Origin: Yersinia thracica
GTDB taxonomy: Bacteria; Pseudomonadota; Gammaproteobacteria; Enterobacterales; Enterobacteriaceae
DNA: 64,000 nt
Direction of reading: 5' to 3'
Assembly: GCF_902170565.1 (NCBI RefSeq)
Contig: NZ_CABHXX010000084.1
Span: 1-64,000 of the forward strand
How positions within the stretch are numbered: the first letter of the stretch is position 1; each line of letters begins with the position of its first letter. This document shows positions 1-9,250 of the stretch, piece after piece. A program made the translations under genes and the position numbers. The notes under the pieces are model-generated. The model had not been told where the DNA came from. It did not search any database and saw nothing but the letters and a program-made list of their open reading frames with translations.

Positions 1-103
1 GCTTTAAACATATAATCACAAAATTTAATTACAACCAAGAGTGTTATGTCAATAAAAAAAATTACAGGATATATAAATATTAAACTGAAAAAACATTTGA
101 GAC

Positions 104-127
104 TCCCCTTGAAAACACTCAAGGGGA
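104..127 (-). terminator. Intrinsic terminator of the carbonic anhydrase gene
   Basis: A perfect 9-bp inverted repeat, TCCCCTTGA/TCAAGGGGA with a 6-nt loop, lies 19 bp beyond the stop codon. Read on the minus strand it is followed within about 10 nt by a run of T. This fits a rho-independent terminator for the minus-strand gene ending at 146. Confidence 0.6.
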
Positions 128-145
128 ATTGAGAAACTCGAGTTT

Positions 146-901
146 CTACATGAAGAACTCGACTTCACCACCATTTAAATTATACATGCTGCCTACTATT
201 TTCACTTTCCCTTCTTTCTCTAATTTATTAATTATTTCGCTATTTTTACGAATCTCATCAATAGTGTGCTTCACATTATTCTTCGCGACCGCATCTACAT
301 ATTTTTCGTTTTTGCTACTCTTCTCACCGTCAAATTGAGTCGTTGCAATCGCGGGCTTAATTTTATCGAGGAGGCCAGTCAGGTTGCCAAGTTCTACGTT
401 ATCAATAGCACCTTTGACAGCACCGCATGCCGTATGACCCATGACTAAAATAACTTTTGCCCCGGCAGCAGCACAAGCAAACTCCATGCTACCTAATAAA
501 TCATCATTGGAAATGTTACCGGCAATCCTGGCATTGAATGTTTCACCAATTCCTGTATCCAGAACAATTTCAGCTGGCGCTCGAGAATCAATGCAGCTCA
601 ATATAACTGCCGCAGGGAATTGCCCTTCTGCACTACTGCGTTTTTGTGCGAGATAATCGTGTTGCTGCATTTTCCCAGAAACAAATCTTTTATTACCTTG
701 CTTTAATCCCTCCACTATCTGGTCGGGCGTTAATTTATCCCGTTCTTCTCGTGTCAGGGAAGCTGCGTATGATATCTGAGGTAACCCTAGCCCAATCCCG
801 CCAATAACACTTGCAGCTGTGATGCCCAAAGCAGCTTTTAGCACGGTCCTTCGGCTATTAGGATGGCTATCTTCTGAACAACAACCGGTTATCTTACTCA
901 T
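146..901 (-). CDS. Beta-class carbonic anhydrase with Tat signal peptide
   Basis: Predicted zinc carbonic anhydrase interconverting CO2 and bicarbonate. The beta-class signature is complete: Cys103, Asp105 and Arg107 in CIDSRAPAE, and His156 and Cys159 in GHTACG. Residues 1 to about 47 form a twin-arginine leader (SRRTVLK at 16-22, then a hydrophobic segment and an AxA-like site before SLT), so the folded, metal-loaded enzyme should be exported to the periplasm, unlike the cytoplasmic Can/CynT enzymes. A good ribosome site, AAGGAGAGAGT, stands just before the ATG. The gene is monocistronic, with its own terminator downstream. The family call is firm from the motifs; the export is inferred from the leader. 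Confidence 0.92.
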   Translation of the reverse strand: MSKITGCCSEDSHPNSRRTVLKAALGITAASVIGGIGLGLPQISYAASLTREERDKLTPDQIVEGLKQGNKRFVSGKMQQHDYLAQKRSSAEGQFPAAVILSCIDSRAPAEIVLDTGIGETFNARIAGNISNDDLLGSMEFACAAAGAKVILVMGHTACGAVKGAIDNVELGNLTGLLDKIKPAIATTQFDGEKSSKNEKYVDAVAKNNVKHTIDEIRKNSEIINKLEKEGKVKIVGSMYNLNGGEVEFFM

Positions 902-1050
902 ACTCTCTCCTTGAAACTATTGTTGTCATTTTCGATACTGCGCAATTACTGAGCAGTCTATTAAATGTAGTACATCCAACTTGTTTTACGCGATAGATAA
1001 TTGATAGATTACGAAAAAATAAGCCTATTCTTGATTTCTAACCACCCGAA

Positions 1051-1434
1051 CTACAGGTTGTTATTCAGTTCTCGATGGTTATCCCTCATCCATTGCGCCA
1101 GAGAGTCCAGTGTTGGCTTTAATGTTTTTCCTAAAGAGCTAATCTCATATTCAACACGTGGTGGCACTTCGGCATAGATAGTGCGATGAACCAACCCACG
1201 TTGCTCGAAAGCGCGCAGTTGTCGGGTCAGCTCTTTTTGGGTTATAGGGGCAATCGCCCGCTGTAGCTCGCCAAATCGAATCGGGCCGGCAGTCACCATC
1301 AAACGATAGAGAATGGGTATTGCCCACTTCCCGGCAATAAGCTCAACGAATTGCACCATTGGGCACTTTTCTACCGCGATGATCCCATCGGATAGCGATT
1401 TATTTTTAGGTGGAAGAGGCTGATAAGCTGTCAT
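1051..1434 (-). CDS. HxlR-family winged-helix transcriptional regulator
   Basis: This 127-residue protein is the usual size for an HxlR/MarR-like DNA-binding protein. It has the family pattern CPMVQFVELIAGKWAIPIL at about 23-41, a conserved Cys at about 23 that often senses redox or electrophiles in this family, then RFGELQRAI and KELTRQLRAFEQRGLV recognition-helix and wing segments. It is transcribed divergently from the SDR gene starting at 1537 with a shared 102-bp promoter gap, so it probably controls that gene and itself. The ligand is unknown. AGGA stands 5-6 nt before the ATG. Confidence 0.88.
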   Translation of the reverse strand: MTAYQPLPPKNKSLSDGIIAVEKCPMVQFVELIAGKWAIPILYRLMVTAGPIRFGELQRAIAPITQKELTRQLRAFEQRGLVHRTIYAEVPPRVEYEISSLGKTLKPTLDSLAQWMRDNHRELNNNL

Positions 1435-1473
1435 TACATTCCTGTTTCATCGTTAGTATCAAATTGGTACCTA

Positions 1474-1492
1474 CTATACTTTAGATACTTTT
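1474..1492. promoter_or_regulatory. Candidate HxlR operator in the divergent promoter
   Basis: The short gap between the divergent regulator and SDR genes contains a direct repeat of ATACTTT, spaced about 9 bp, next to a GGTACC palindrome at 1467-1472. This is where an autoregulatory operator is expected. The assignment rests on position and symmetry only. Confidence 0.3.
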
Positions 1493-1536
1493 GTATTAAA
1501 AATAGTCTTCCATTGCTCTTAATAGGAAGGATCATC

Positions 1537-2286
1537 ATGAATCGTTTGAAAGATAAGTATGCATTGATTACCGGAGGTACTAGCGGTATCGGGTTAGAAA
1601 CTGCGCGCCAGTTTCTGGCGGAGGGGGCAACTGTCGCGATTACCGGCCGAAATGATGCCGCATTGCAAGCGGTACATGTCGAGCTCGGAGAGCGCGTTTG
1701 GCTATTAAAAAGTGATGCCAGCAATATCGCCGACCAATCAAAACTGGCGGCTAAACTTGCTGAAAGCTGGCCACGTTTGGATGTCGTTTATATCAATGCT
1801 GGTGATGTGACTCACAATCTAATAGAGGAGTGGGATAAAGCTAGCTTTGAACGAGTGATCTCAACCAATCTAAAAGGCCCTTTTTTCCTGTTGCAATCAT
1901 TGCTTCCACTGCTGGCTAACCCCGCGTCTGTCATTCTTTGCGGTTCAGCAAGTGTCCATATTGGTTTGCCTCAAAGCAGTGTTTATGCCGCCAGCAAGGC
2001 GGGGCTGCTTTCTCTTGCGCGGACCTTATCCGGCGAGTGGGTCGCAAGAGGAATTCGGGTTAATGGGTTAAGCCCTGGGCCGACACAAACCCCTGCCCTG
2101 CAAAAACTGGGGTTATCAGGTAGTGAAGAAGAAAAACTGGCGGAGCAAATTCGTCAGTTAGTGCCAATTAAAAGAATGGGAACACCGGCTGAAATTGCTC
2201 ACGCGGCCGTATTTCTGGCTTCGGATGAATCCAGTTTCGTGGTCGGGACGGAGTTTAGGGTCGATGGCGGTGTCAGCAGTCTTTAG
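1537..2286 (+). CDS. Short-chain dehydrogenase/reductase (SDR)
   Basis: A classical SDR of 249 residues with the Rossmann TGGTSGIG motif (12-19), INAG (about 86-89), and the catalytic Ser (137/139), Tyr150 and Lys154 in YxxxK. The C-terminus has the SPGPTQTP and FRVDGG patterns of the fabG-like group. The GR at residues 37-38 suggests NADP preference. I chose the start at 1537 because AGGAAGG lies 7 nt upstream; an in-frame ATG at 1513 lacks a ribosome site. It is divergent from the HxlR regulator, an arrangement often seen for stress-inducible quinone or aldehyde reductases. The substrate cannot be read from the sequence. Confidence 0.9.
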   Translation: MNRLKDKYALITGGTSGIGLETARQFLAEGATVAITGRNDAALQAVHVELGERVWLLKSDASNIADQSKLAAKLAESWPRLDVVYINAGDVTHNLIEEWDKASFERVISTNLKGPFFLLQSLLPLLANPASVILCGSASVHIGLPQSSVYAASKAGLLSLARTLSGEWVARGIRVNGLSPGPTQTPALQKLGLSGSEEEKLAEQIRQLVPIKRMGTPAEIAHAAVFLASDESSFVVGTEFRVDGGVSSL

Positions 2287-2396
2287 AGAATCATGACTGA
2301 CAAAAAATGAGGTGAAACAGACCTGGATGTTGCCGTAGCGGGTATCAAACAATCGGCATCGGGTTGGGCTATGAGCACCAACCCGTGTTAGCCGTA

Positions 2397-2702
2397 TTAA
2401 GATGTTTGAACAAAACGGTCAAGTTGCCTGCGCAATTGGTCGTTTTCTTTTTTGAGCTGTTCAATTCTCTCCAGCAGAGTTAAGGTCATGGCGACACCTG
2501 ACCAGTCCAGATCCAACTCATTTTGCAAGCGCCGGGCGCGTTTAAGACAACTCAATGCATCCGCATCAAAAACCCAAACCCTGTCTGTCGGCTCTAACGG
2601 CACAATCACACCCAGCCCGACGACCTCGACCAATTCATCCTGCATTATTCCCGTTGACTGGCATAATTCAGTTAAGGTGTAGGTAATTTCTATTTCAGCC
2701 AT
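2397..2702 (-). CDS. cbpM: Chaperone-modulator protein CbpM
   Basis: A 101-residue MerR-HTH-like protein of the CbpM family. In E. coli CbpM binds the J-domain of CbpA and blocks both its DnaK co-chaperone and its DNA-binding activities. The N-terminus has a short helix-turn-helix (LTELCQSTGIMQDELVEVVGLG) and the C-terminus a predicted coiled coil (ERIEQLKKENDQLRRQLDRF). It starts 6 bp after the cbpA stop codon, so the two are cotranscribed and probably coupled. Confidence 0.9.
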   Translation of the reverse strand: MAEIEITYTLTELCQSTGIMQDELVEVVGLGVIVPLEPTDRVWVFDADALSCLKRARRLQNELDLDWSGVAMTLTLLERIEQLKKENDQLRRQLDRFVQTS

Positions 2703-2708
2703 AATCTG

Positions 2709-3665
2709 TTACTCCCATCCAGTCCGAGGATTAAATGCCGCCTGCTCTGACAGCTGTTGCCAAAGCGCCCGCGTTTTCTCGTCTGGTTTCGGTGGCATGA
2801 CCACTTTGAGGATTGCGTACAGATCGCCAGTTCCTTTTTTACTGACCAGACCTTTGCCTTTAATGCGCAACCGCTGACCACTTTGGCTACCTGCCGGGAT
2901 GGTTAAAGCAATTTTCCCCGTCAGGGTCGGCACCTCAACACTGGCTCCCAACGCCGCTTCCCATGGGGCTAGCGGTACGACTATTTGTAAATTCTGCCCA
3001 TCAATATCAAACAACGGATGTGGTGCAATACGAATAATCAGGAATAAATCACCATTGGCCCCGCCCGCAATACTCGGCGCCCCCTGCCCTTTAAGGCGAA
3101 TGCGCTCACCATCACCCACACCGGCAGGAATTTTTACTTTCAATGTCTTCGAGGTTTCAGCACCCGGGAAGCCCGATTCATCAATGGTTGGTATTTTGTA
3201 AGAGATCGAGCGGGTCTGTTCAGCTAAGGTTTCTTCTAAAAAGAGGGGAAGTTCCATCTCAAGATCCTGCCCACGTACCCCATAAGATGCCCGATGAGAT
3301 GAGTGTTGAGCTGAAGAAGCGCGGTGACCAAAGAAGGATTCGAAAAAGTCAGAGTAGTCGTGAGCGCCTCCACCGGCACGGCTGTGCCATTGTTGGTCAC
3401 CAGTGGCCTGTCGTTGACCAAACTGATGTTGGCCAAACCCTGGGTCATTACGGTGCAATCTTAATTCGTCATACTCAGCTCGCCGCTCGGTATCCTTTAA
3501 TACTTCGTAAGCCTCGGCAACTTCTTTAAACTTACTCTCCGCATCAGCTTCAGAACTGACATCCGGGTGGTACTTACGTGCCAGCCTGCGATAGGCTGTT
3601 TTAATCTCTTTTAAGGAAGCCGTGGGCTCGAGGCCCATAACGGCATAATAGTCTTTGAATTCCAT
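2709..3665 (-). CDS. cbpA: Curved-DNA-binding DnaJ-like co-chaperone CbpA
   Basis: A 318-residue type II (DnaJB-like) J-protein. The J-domain is at 1-70 with HPD at 33-35, then a Gly/Phe/His-rich linker without the DnaJ zinc fingers, then two C-terminal substrate-binding beta domains (about 120-300). It works with DnaK/GrpE and, in E. coli, also binds curved DNA in the nucleoid of stationary cells. It forms an operon with cbpM, 6 bp downstream. A complete 127-bp ERIC element begins 30 bp upstream of the start, so it would lie in or close to the promoter or 5' leader. Confidence 0.95.
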   Translation of the reverse strand: MEFKDYYAVMGLEPTASLKEIKTAYRRLARKYHPDVSSEADAESKFKEVAEAYEVLKDTERRAEYDELRLHRNDPGFGQHQFGQRQATGDQQWHSRAGGGAHDYSDFFESFFGHRASSAQHSSHRASYGVRGQDLEMELPLFLEETLAEQTRSISYKIPTIDESGFPGAETSKTLKVKIPAGVGDGERIRLKGQGAPSIAGGANGDLFLIIRIAPHPLFDIDGQNLQIVVPLAPWEAALGASVEVPTLTGKIALTIPAGSQSGQRLRIKGKGLVSKKGTGDLYAILKVVMPPKPDEKTRALWQQLSEQAAFNPRTGWE

Positions 3666-3695
3666 GCGGTAATATCCTTAAATTCAATGTTCAAT

Positions 3696-3822
3696 TATAC
3701 CCGTCATTCTTCAAGCTGCATGTGCGTTGCCTACGTTCCATCACCCGAATCACTGACTTATGTCAGCTCATCGGGATTCTTTCTCTTAGCGCCTTCCTAC
3801 AACTCGAATTATCCAGGGTATA
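3696..3822. repeat. ERIC element, full length (127 bp)
   Basis: It begins TATACCCGTCATTCTTCAAG, carries the central CACCCGAATCACTGACTT / GTCAGCTCATCGGG inverted pair, and ends with AACTCGAATTATCCAGGGTATA. It has the same 127-bp length as the copies at 41308, 46252 and 58444. It sits in the 318-bp gap between the LacI-type regulator gene and cbpA; the remaining ~190 bp show nothing recognisable. Confidence 0.92.
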
Positions 3823-3983
3823 GGTATATTCCCAGCAGACTTAGATAAAACCTATTTATGTCTATTTTCAATTTTTTCAACCCCATCAAGTGGGTAAACC
3901 TAACAGTAAACTATAGCGCTAACTGCTTACTTGTGGGTGATCGGCATCTATTGGCGTAAAACTATTCTGACATCATATGAATA

Positions 3984-5066
3984 TTACAAATCATACAACC
4001 GATCCGTCGGCTTACTGGCCGCTGGCAGCACCCTTTTCTGATTAACCTGCTTTACTGATGAGCGAACAACCAATTTGCCAGGCAAAAGGGTATTACTGAA
4101 CGGAGCATCGGGCCGCAATATACGCCGTTGTAATAACTGGATAGCTTCCACCCCCAGCTCATCGCGCGGGACATGCACCGCCGTGAGCGGAACATCATGG
4201 ATTTCAGCCAAATTAAAACCATCCATACTCATGACTGAGACACTCTCTGGCACATTTATATTCAATTTATTCAGCGCATTAACAGCACCAACCGCCATAT
4301 AATCGCCCCCTGCCAAGATAGCCGTCGGCAGTTGGTTCTTATCCTCACAACCCGCTATAAAGGCGGTGATTGCTTGCTCGGCTTCTTCTGCGCCAAAACC
4401 ATGAGTGGTCACCAGATGTTGGTTATCATCAAAATGCATATTATTGCTGGCGAATGCTTCTTTAATTCCCACCAGCCGCAATTCCATGGTGTTACGCCGT
4501 AAACATTGCAAGGTTAAAATTCGCCTATGACCTTGCTGTATCAGATAGTTGGCAGAAAATTCGCCGATCAATTGGTGATCAGGAGAAACACTGTCCAGTG
4601 ACATTTCTTTGTCGCGGCAATTGATTAATACCGACGGCTTATGCACACCCGCAGCTAATGTATGAATCCGCGGGTCATCGATGCCAATAATAATGGCCGC
4701 TTCCGTCTGCGGATGGGTCATTTTTTCCAGGAAGAGGGAAATATCGCAGTGAGTTTCAGATAACCCGCAGTAGCGAATCATCACCTCATGTTGACTGACT
4801 GCTTCAGTTATTCCCTGAATGACTTTGTAGTAAAAGATATCAGTGCGCACATCAAAGGCTCGGTGCGGCGCAAAGACCATAATATTATTGAGCATTAAGC
4901 GCCCGCTGGATAATTTCTGCAAAATTCCCTGCGACTGCGCATAGGCCATGACCTGCTGTTTTGCTTTTGCGCTGGTATTCGCTTTGCCGGCTAACACTCT
5001 GGATACTGTGCTAATTGAAAGGCCAGTCTGATTAGCTATTTCTTGTATTTTTAGCTTTCCATTCAT
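3984..5066 (-). CDS. LacI/GalR-family transcriptional regulator
   Basis: 360 residues: an N-terminal LacI helix-turn-helix (residues 5-25, IQEIANQTGLSISTVSRVL), hinge helix, then a periplasmic-binding-protein-like sensor domain (about 60-330). It is divergent from the MFS transporter and GH31 genes, separated by 392 bp that hold symmetric repeats and a CRP site, so it is the likely substrate-specific repressor of that cassette. The inducer is presumably the sugar or glycoside released by the GH31 enzyme, but it is unknown. Confidence 0.93.
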   Translation of the reverse strand: MNGKLKIQEIANQTGLSISTVSRVLAGKANTSAKAKQQVMAYAQSQGILQKLSSGRLMLNNIMVFAPHRAFDVRTDIFYYKVIQGITEAVSQHEVMIRYCGLSETHCDISLFLEKMTHPQTEAAIIIGIDDPRIHTLAAGVHKPSVLINCRDKEMSLDSVSPDHQLIGEFSANYLIQQGHRRILTLQCLRRNTMELRLVGIKEAFASNNMHFDDNQHLVTTHGFGAEEAEQAITAFIAGCEDKNQLPTAILAGGDYMAVGAVNALNKLNINVPESVSVMSMDGFNLAEIHDVPLTAVHVPRDELGVEAIQLLQRRILRPDAPFSNTLLPGKLVVRSSVKQVNQKRVLPAASKPTDRLYDL

Positions 5067-5228
5067 TTTGTGATCTCTCTCAAATTAGCAAATGAAAAAA
5101 TTCTCATGGCCAGTAAATCCCTTATTTAGGGCGTCACCCAATATAAATGCTGAAATATTATTCAGCTTATGAAAATCTTTTCAAAAAAACGCGTATTAAA
5201 GCCAATTTAAGCTAGTTACCTTGTTTTA

Positions 5229-5257
5229 ACCAAAACAATCAAGTTTTGGTAAACCAA
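5229..5257. promoter_or_regulatory. Candidate LacI-type operator palindromes
   Basis: Two overlapping symmetric sites lie in the regulator/transporter gap: ACCAAAAC-6-GTTTTGGT at 5229-5250 with perfect 8-bp arms, and TTGGTAAACCAA at 5246-5257. A third, ACCAA-9-TTGGT, is at 5402-5420, downstream of the CRP site and near the likely transcription start. The shared ACCAA/TTGGT half-sites suggest one protein, most simply the adjacent LacI-family regulator. This is inference from symmetry and position. Confidence 0.45.
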
Positions 5258-5345
5258 TTTTAAAAACTTATCAGTCCGGTTATTTTTGATAAAAAATATA
5301 AATACCAACAATATCAATTTGTTGTGATTTATTGGCTTATTTTAG

Positions 5346-5361
5346 TGTGAGATAAATCACA
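5346..5361 (+). promoter_or_regulatory. CRP-cAMP binding site
   Basis: TGTGA-GATAAA-TCACA is a perfect match to the CRP half-sites with 6-bp spacing, 98 bp upstream of the transporter start codon. It predicts catabolite control of the MFS/GH31 cassette. Confidence 0.75.
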
Positions 5362-5458
5362 TTAAAACTCAGCTTAATCTTAATAACCCAAAATGGATCT
5401 TACCAAAATAATAAGTTGGTCCGGTTAATTTACTACCGACTAACACCAGGAGGCTGGG

Positions 5459-6766
5459 ATGAGTGTTGATATTAATCAATCCGCAAAAGTTATTGGGCGA
5501 CGGAAAATAAAATCATTACGCTGGTGGATGCTGGCGCTATTTCTACTTGGGGTCACTGTTAACTATATTACCCGTAACTCGCTGGGTATCCTCGCCCCTG
5601 AGTTAAAAACCAGTCTGAATATGACCACTGAACAATATTCATGGATAGTGGCATCATTCCAGTTGGCGTACACCGTATTTCAGCCGCTCTGTGGCTGGTT
5701 AATTGATGTCATCGGTTTGAAGATGGGGTTCCTGATCTGCGCCAGTGTTTGGGCGGTGGTGTGTATGATGCACGCCGGAGCGGGCACCTGGTTCCAACTG
5801 GCCGTACTGCGCTTCTTTATGGGCAGTGCTGAAGCCGCCGCCACACCGGCAAACGCCAAAGCTATTTCGGATTGGTTCCCGAAAAAAGAGCGCCCGATTG
5901 CTGCGGGCTGGGCTGGCGTCGGCTTCTCTATCGGCGCGATGTTAGCACCACCGATTATCGTACTGGCTCATGTTGCTCTCGGCTGGCAAGGTGCATTTCT
6001 CTTCTCCGGCGCCTTAGCCATGGTATGGGTGCTGTTATGGTGGCGTTTTTATCATTCACCAGATACCCACCCCAATCTGAGTAAAGAAGAGTTTGAACTG
6101 ATTCATCAGGATAATGAGCCAGTATTACCACGGCTGCCATTCCTGAAATCCTTAGCTATCCTCAGCAAAAACAAGAAATTCTACGGCATCGCTATCCCCG
6201 CCTTCCTGGCAGAACCGGCATGGGCCGTGTTTAGTTTCTGGGTTCCGCTGTATTTGGCGACCGAGCGCGGCATGGATTTGAAGCAAATCGCCATGTTTGC
6301 CTGGCTGCCCTTCCTCGCGGCAGATATCGGGAGTGTTGCCAGTGGCTACTTAACCAAACTTTATCAAAAATGGTTCGGTTGCAGCCGCGTTAACTCGGTG
6401 GTGGCCAGCTCCGTTACCGGTGCTTTCATGATGATTTCACTGGCTTTTGTTGCCATCACCGAAAGCCCCTATCTGGCGATTGCATTAATCTCGATTGGCG
6501 GCTTTGGTCACCAAGTTATCTCCTGCATGCTCAGCGCATTAGTGGTTGAATCCTTTGATAAAAATCAGGTAGCCACTGTCAACGGGCTACGGGGTTCTTC
6601 GGCCTGGATAGCCAGTTTCCTGTTTACTTTATTAATCGGCGCGGTGTCCGACACTATCGGCTTTAACCCACTATTTATCGCCATGGGCTTCTTCGATTTG
6701 ATTGGTGCCGTGTTCCTGGTCTCCCTGTTTGCTGAGCGCCGCAATAAAGCCCAACCGGTTGCCTGA
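5459..6766 (+). CDS. MFS transporter, ACS (hexuronate-like) family
   Basis: 435 residues with 12 hydrophobic segments. The first half has the anion:cation symporter pattern (NYITRNSLGILAPEL, then GFSIGAMLAPP after a loop with SDWFPKKERP), resembling ExuT-type hexuronate/galactonate symporters. It starts 6 nt after AGGAGG and is followed after 28 bp by the GH31 gene, so the pair probably imports a glycoside or oligosaccharide and then hydrolyses it. The exact substrate cannot be read from sequence; relatives carry acidic sugars as well as neutral ones. Confidence 0.9.
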   Translation: MSVDINQSAKVIGRRKIKSLRWWMLALFLLGVTVNYITRNSLGILAPELKTSLNMTTEQYSWIVASFQLAYTVFQPLCGWLIDVIGLKMGFLICASVWAVVCMMHAGAGTWFQLAVLRFFMGSAEAAATPANAKAISDWFPKKERPIAAGWAGVGFSIGAMLAPPIIVLAHVALGWQGAFLFSGALAMVWVLLWWRFYHSPDTHPNLSKEEFELIHQDNEPVLPRLPFLKSLAILSKNKKFYGIAIPAFLAEPAWAVFSFWVPLYLATERGMDLKQIAMFAWLPFLAADIGSVASGYLTKLYQKWFGCSRVNSVVASSVTGAFMMISLAFVAITESPYLAIALISIGGFGHQVISCMLSALVVESFDKNQVATVNGLRGSSAWIASFLFTLLIGAVSDTIGFNPLFIAMGFFDLIGAVFLVSLFAERRNKAQPVA

Positions 6767-6794
6767 TGCTATCCCCCTTAAGAGATAAACCAAG

Positions 6795-9170
6795 ATGAAA
6801 ACATTAAAAAACTGGTTATTAATCAATGAACAACCCGACCATTTGGAACTGCTGGTTGATGACCGTCATATATTTTGTCTGTATGTATTAGAGCCAAATC
6901 TCTGCCGCGTGCTGATTAAACGCAATGGAGAGCTGGCACTAAACCGCACCTGGAGCATCGCGCCACAAGGAGATGTGCCGTGGTCTGGACGTGATCGCCT
7001 GAGTTTGGCGGGTTTCTCCGTGCCGGGTTATCAGTTACAGCGCCATGAACAACAATTGATAGTGACCACCGACTGTTTGCGGGTCACTATTCATCAACCA
7101 CTGTATTTGGAGTGGGAATATAAAAATCAGCACGGCGAATGGCAGCCACTAGCAGCAGATAGGCCAACCAGCGCTTATTTACTCAGCCCACAAGGAGAAG
7201 CGATTGCTCACTATCAGCGCCGCTATCCTAATGAGCAATATTATGGGCTGGGTGAGAAAGCCGGTGACCTTAACCGCGCGGGTCGCCGTTTTGAAATGCG
7301 CAATTTGGATGCCATGGGGTACAACGCCGCCAGCACTGACCCACTTTACAAGCATATTCCGTTCACCATTACTCGCCGTGATGATGTCAGTTTTGGTCTG
7401 TTCTATGACAATTTAAGCAGCTGCTGGTTGGATTTGGGTAATGAGATTGATAATTATCATCTGGCTTATCGCCGTTATCAGGCCGAAGCCGGTGACCTTG
7501 ATTACTATATGTTCCTCGGCCCGAAAGTGCTGGATGTGACTAAAGCCTTTGTTCGTCTGACCGGTAAAACCCAATTTGGCCCGAAATGGAGCCTCGGTTA
7601 CAGCGGCTCCACCATGCACTACACCGATGCCCCCGATGCACAGGTGCAATTACAAAAGTTCATTACTTTGTGTCAGCAGCATGATATTCCCTGTGACTCA
7701 TTCCAGCTCTCATCCGGCTACACCTCCATCAATAATAAGCGCTATGTTTTTAACTGGAATAACGACAAAGTGCCGCAGCCCAAAGTGATGAGCCAGGCGT
7801 TTCTGCACGCCGGTATCAAGCTGGCCGCCAATATAAAACCTTGTCTATTACAGGATCATCCTAAATATCAGGAAGTTGCAGAGCGCGGCTTATTTATTCG
7901 CGATGGTGAAACCGGGCTACCGGAGCGCTCTTCATTTTGGGATGACGAAGGTTCTCACCTTGATTTTACCAACCCAAAAACCGTGGATTGGTGGCAGGAA
8001 AACGTCACTAAGCAACTGTTAGAACTGGGAATTGGCTCCACCTGGAATGATAATAATGAATACGAAGTGTGGGATGGCGAAGCGCGATGTAATGGGTTCG
8101 GTGAATCCATTGCCATCAAACACATCAGACCGGTGATGCCTTTACTGATGATGCGGGCCTCAATGGAAGCTCAACAGGCATTCGCACCAGAAATGCGCCC
8201 ATATTTGATATCACGCTCCGGCTGTGCCGGGATGCAGCGCTACGCCCAAACCTGGAGTGGTGATAATCGCACCAGTTGGCAAACTCTGCGCTATAACATC
8301 CGCATGGGGCTGGGCATGAGCCTATCTGGGTTGTATAACCTCGGCCACGATGTCGGCGGTTTTTCGGGCGATAAACCGGAAGCAGAATTATTTATTCGCT
8401 GGGTACAAAACGGCGTGATGCATCCGCGATTTACCATTCACTCATGGAATGACGATAACACTGTCAATGAGCCGTGGATGTATCCCGCAGCCACGCCAAT
8501 GATTCGCGATGCAATGGCGCTGCGCTATCGGCTATTACCTTATTTTTACACATTACAATGGCAAGCCACACATGATGATGAGCCGATGTTGCGCCCAACT
8601 TTCCTCGATCATGAGCATGATAGCCGCACGTTTAAGGAAAATGACGACTTCATGTTGGGCCGTGATTTACTGGTTGCCAGTGTGGTGGAATCGGGCCAGC
8701 GCCAACGTCAGGTCTATTTGCCAGATAATCATGTCGGTTGGTATTGTTTCTATACTGAGCAATGGTATAGCGGCGGGCAAACCCTTGTTTTAGATGCGCC
8801 ACTGGAGCGCCTGCCTCTGTTAGTGCGGGCCGGTGCCGCGTTGCCGCAGTCACGACGTATTGCTTTTGTGAATGCCGCGCAAGATACCCAACGCGAGTTA
8901 GCACTTTACCCGACCAAAGGGGGCGGCCAATCTCGTGGGATGCTGTTTGAAGATGATGGCGAAAGCCACCGCTGGCAGCAAGGTCATGCATTATGGCTGA
9001 GCTGGCAGGTGACAACAGATAATCACCGCATTGATATGACTTTCAGCCGCACGGGAAGTTATCAACCCGCCTGGCATGAACTGACAATAACTCTCCCGGA
9101 GCACGAGCGCCGCGCGTTGTATATCAATGGGGTTGCCAGTCATATATTGCAGTTAAGTCAGCTTAGTTAG
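6795..9170 (+). CDS. Glycoside hydrolase family 31 (alpha-glycosidase)
   Basis: 791 residues: an N-terminal beta-sandwich (about 1-240), a (beta/alpha)8 catalytic barrel (about 250-620) and C-terminal beta domains. The catalytic nucleophile lies in WNDNNE at about residue 417 and the acid/base Asp in WSGDN at about 490, both canonical for GH31. Other signatures are YYGLGEKAG at about 150 and MHPRFTIHSW at about 536. No signal peptide is evident, so the substrate must enter through the upstream MFS permease. GH31 includes alpha-glucosidases, alpha-xylosidases and sulfoquinovosidases; I cannot separate these by eye. A terminator follows. Confidence 0.93.
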   Translation: MKTLKNWLLINEQPDHLELLVDDRHIFCLYVLEPNLCRVLIKRNGELALNRTWSIAPQGDVPWSGRDRLSLAGFSVPGYQLQRHEQQLIVTTDCLRVTIHQPLYLEWEYKNQHGEWQPLAADRPTSAYLLSPQGEAIAHYQRRYPNEQYYGLGEKAGDLNRAGRRFEMRNLDAMGYNAASTDPLYKHIPFTITRRDDVSFGLFYDNLSSCWLDLGNEIDNYHLAYRRYQAEAGDLDYYMFLGPKVLDVTKAFVRLTGKTQFGPKWSLGYSGSTMHYTDAPDAQVQLQKFITLCQQHDIPCDSFQLSSGYTSINNKRYVFNWNNDKVPQPKVMSQAFLHAGIKLAANIKPCLLQDHPKYQEVAERGLFIRDGETGLPERSSFWDDEGSHLDFTNPKTVDWWQENVTKQLLELGIGSTWNDNNEYEVWDGEARCNGFGESIAIKHIRPVMPLLMMRASMEAQQAFAPEMRPYLISRSGCAGMQRYAQTWSGDNRTSWQTLRYNIRMGLGMSLSGLYNLGHDVGGFSGDKPEAELFIRWVQNGVMHPRFTIHSWNDDNTVNEPWMYPAATPMIRDAMALRYRLLPYFYTLQWQATHDDEPMLRPTFLDHEHDSRTFKENDDFMLGRDLLVASVVESGQRQRQVYLPDNHVGWYCFYTEQWYSGGQTLVLDAPLERLPLLVRAGAALPQSRRIAFVNAAQDTQRELALYPTKGGGQSRGMLFEDDGESHRWQQGHALWLSWQVTTDNHRIDMTFSRTGSYQPAWHELTITLPEHERRALYINGVASHILQLSQLS

Positions 9171-9197
9171 TCGGCGAGAAATAGACCACCACCATTA

Positions 9198-9230
9198 TCA
9201 GCGGGTTCGATTCTTGAGCCCGCTGACTTT
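9198..9230 (+). terminator. Terminator after the GH31 gene
   Basis: TCAGCGGG (9198-9205) pairs with CCCGCTGA (9219-9226) and is followed by CTTTTC. It lies 27 bp beyond the GH31 stop codon, between convergent genes. Confidence 0.6.
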
Positions 9231-9250
9231 TCACATTAATAAACAAAAGA

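Noticed and set aside
1434..1724. 96-codon minus-strand frame
   Set aside because: It overlaps the well-supported SDR gene and the divergent promoter; it is an antisense shadow.
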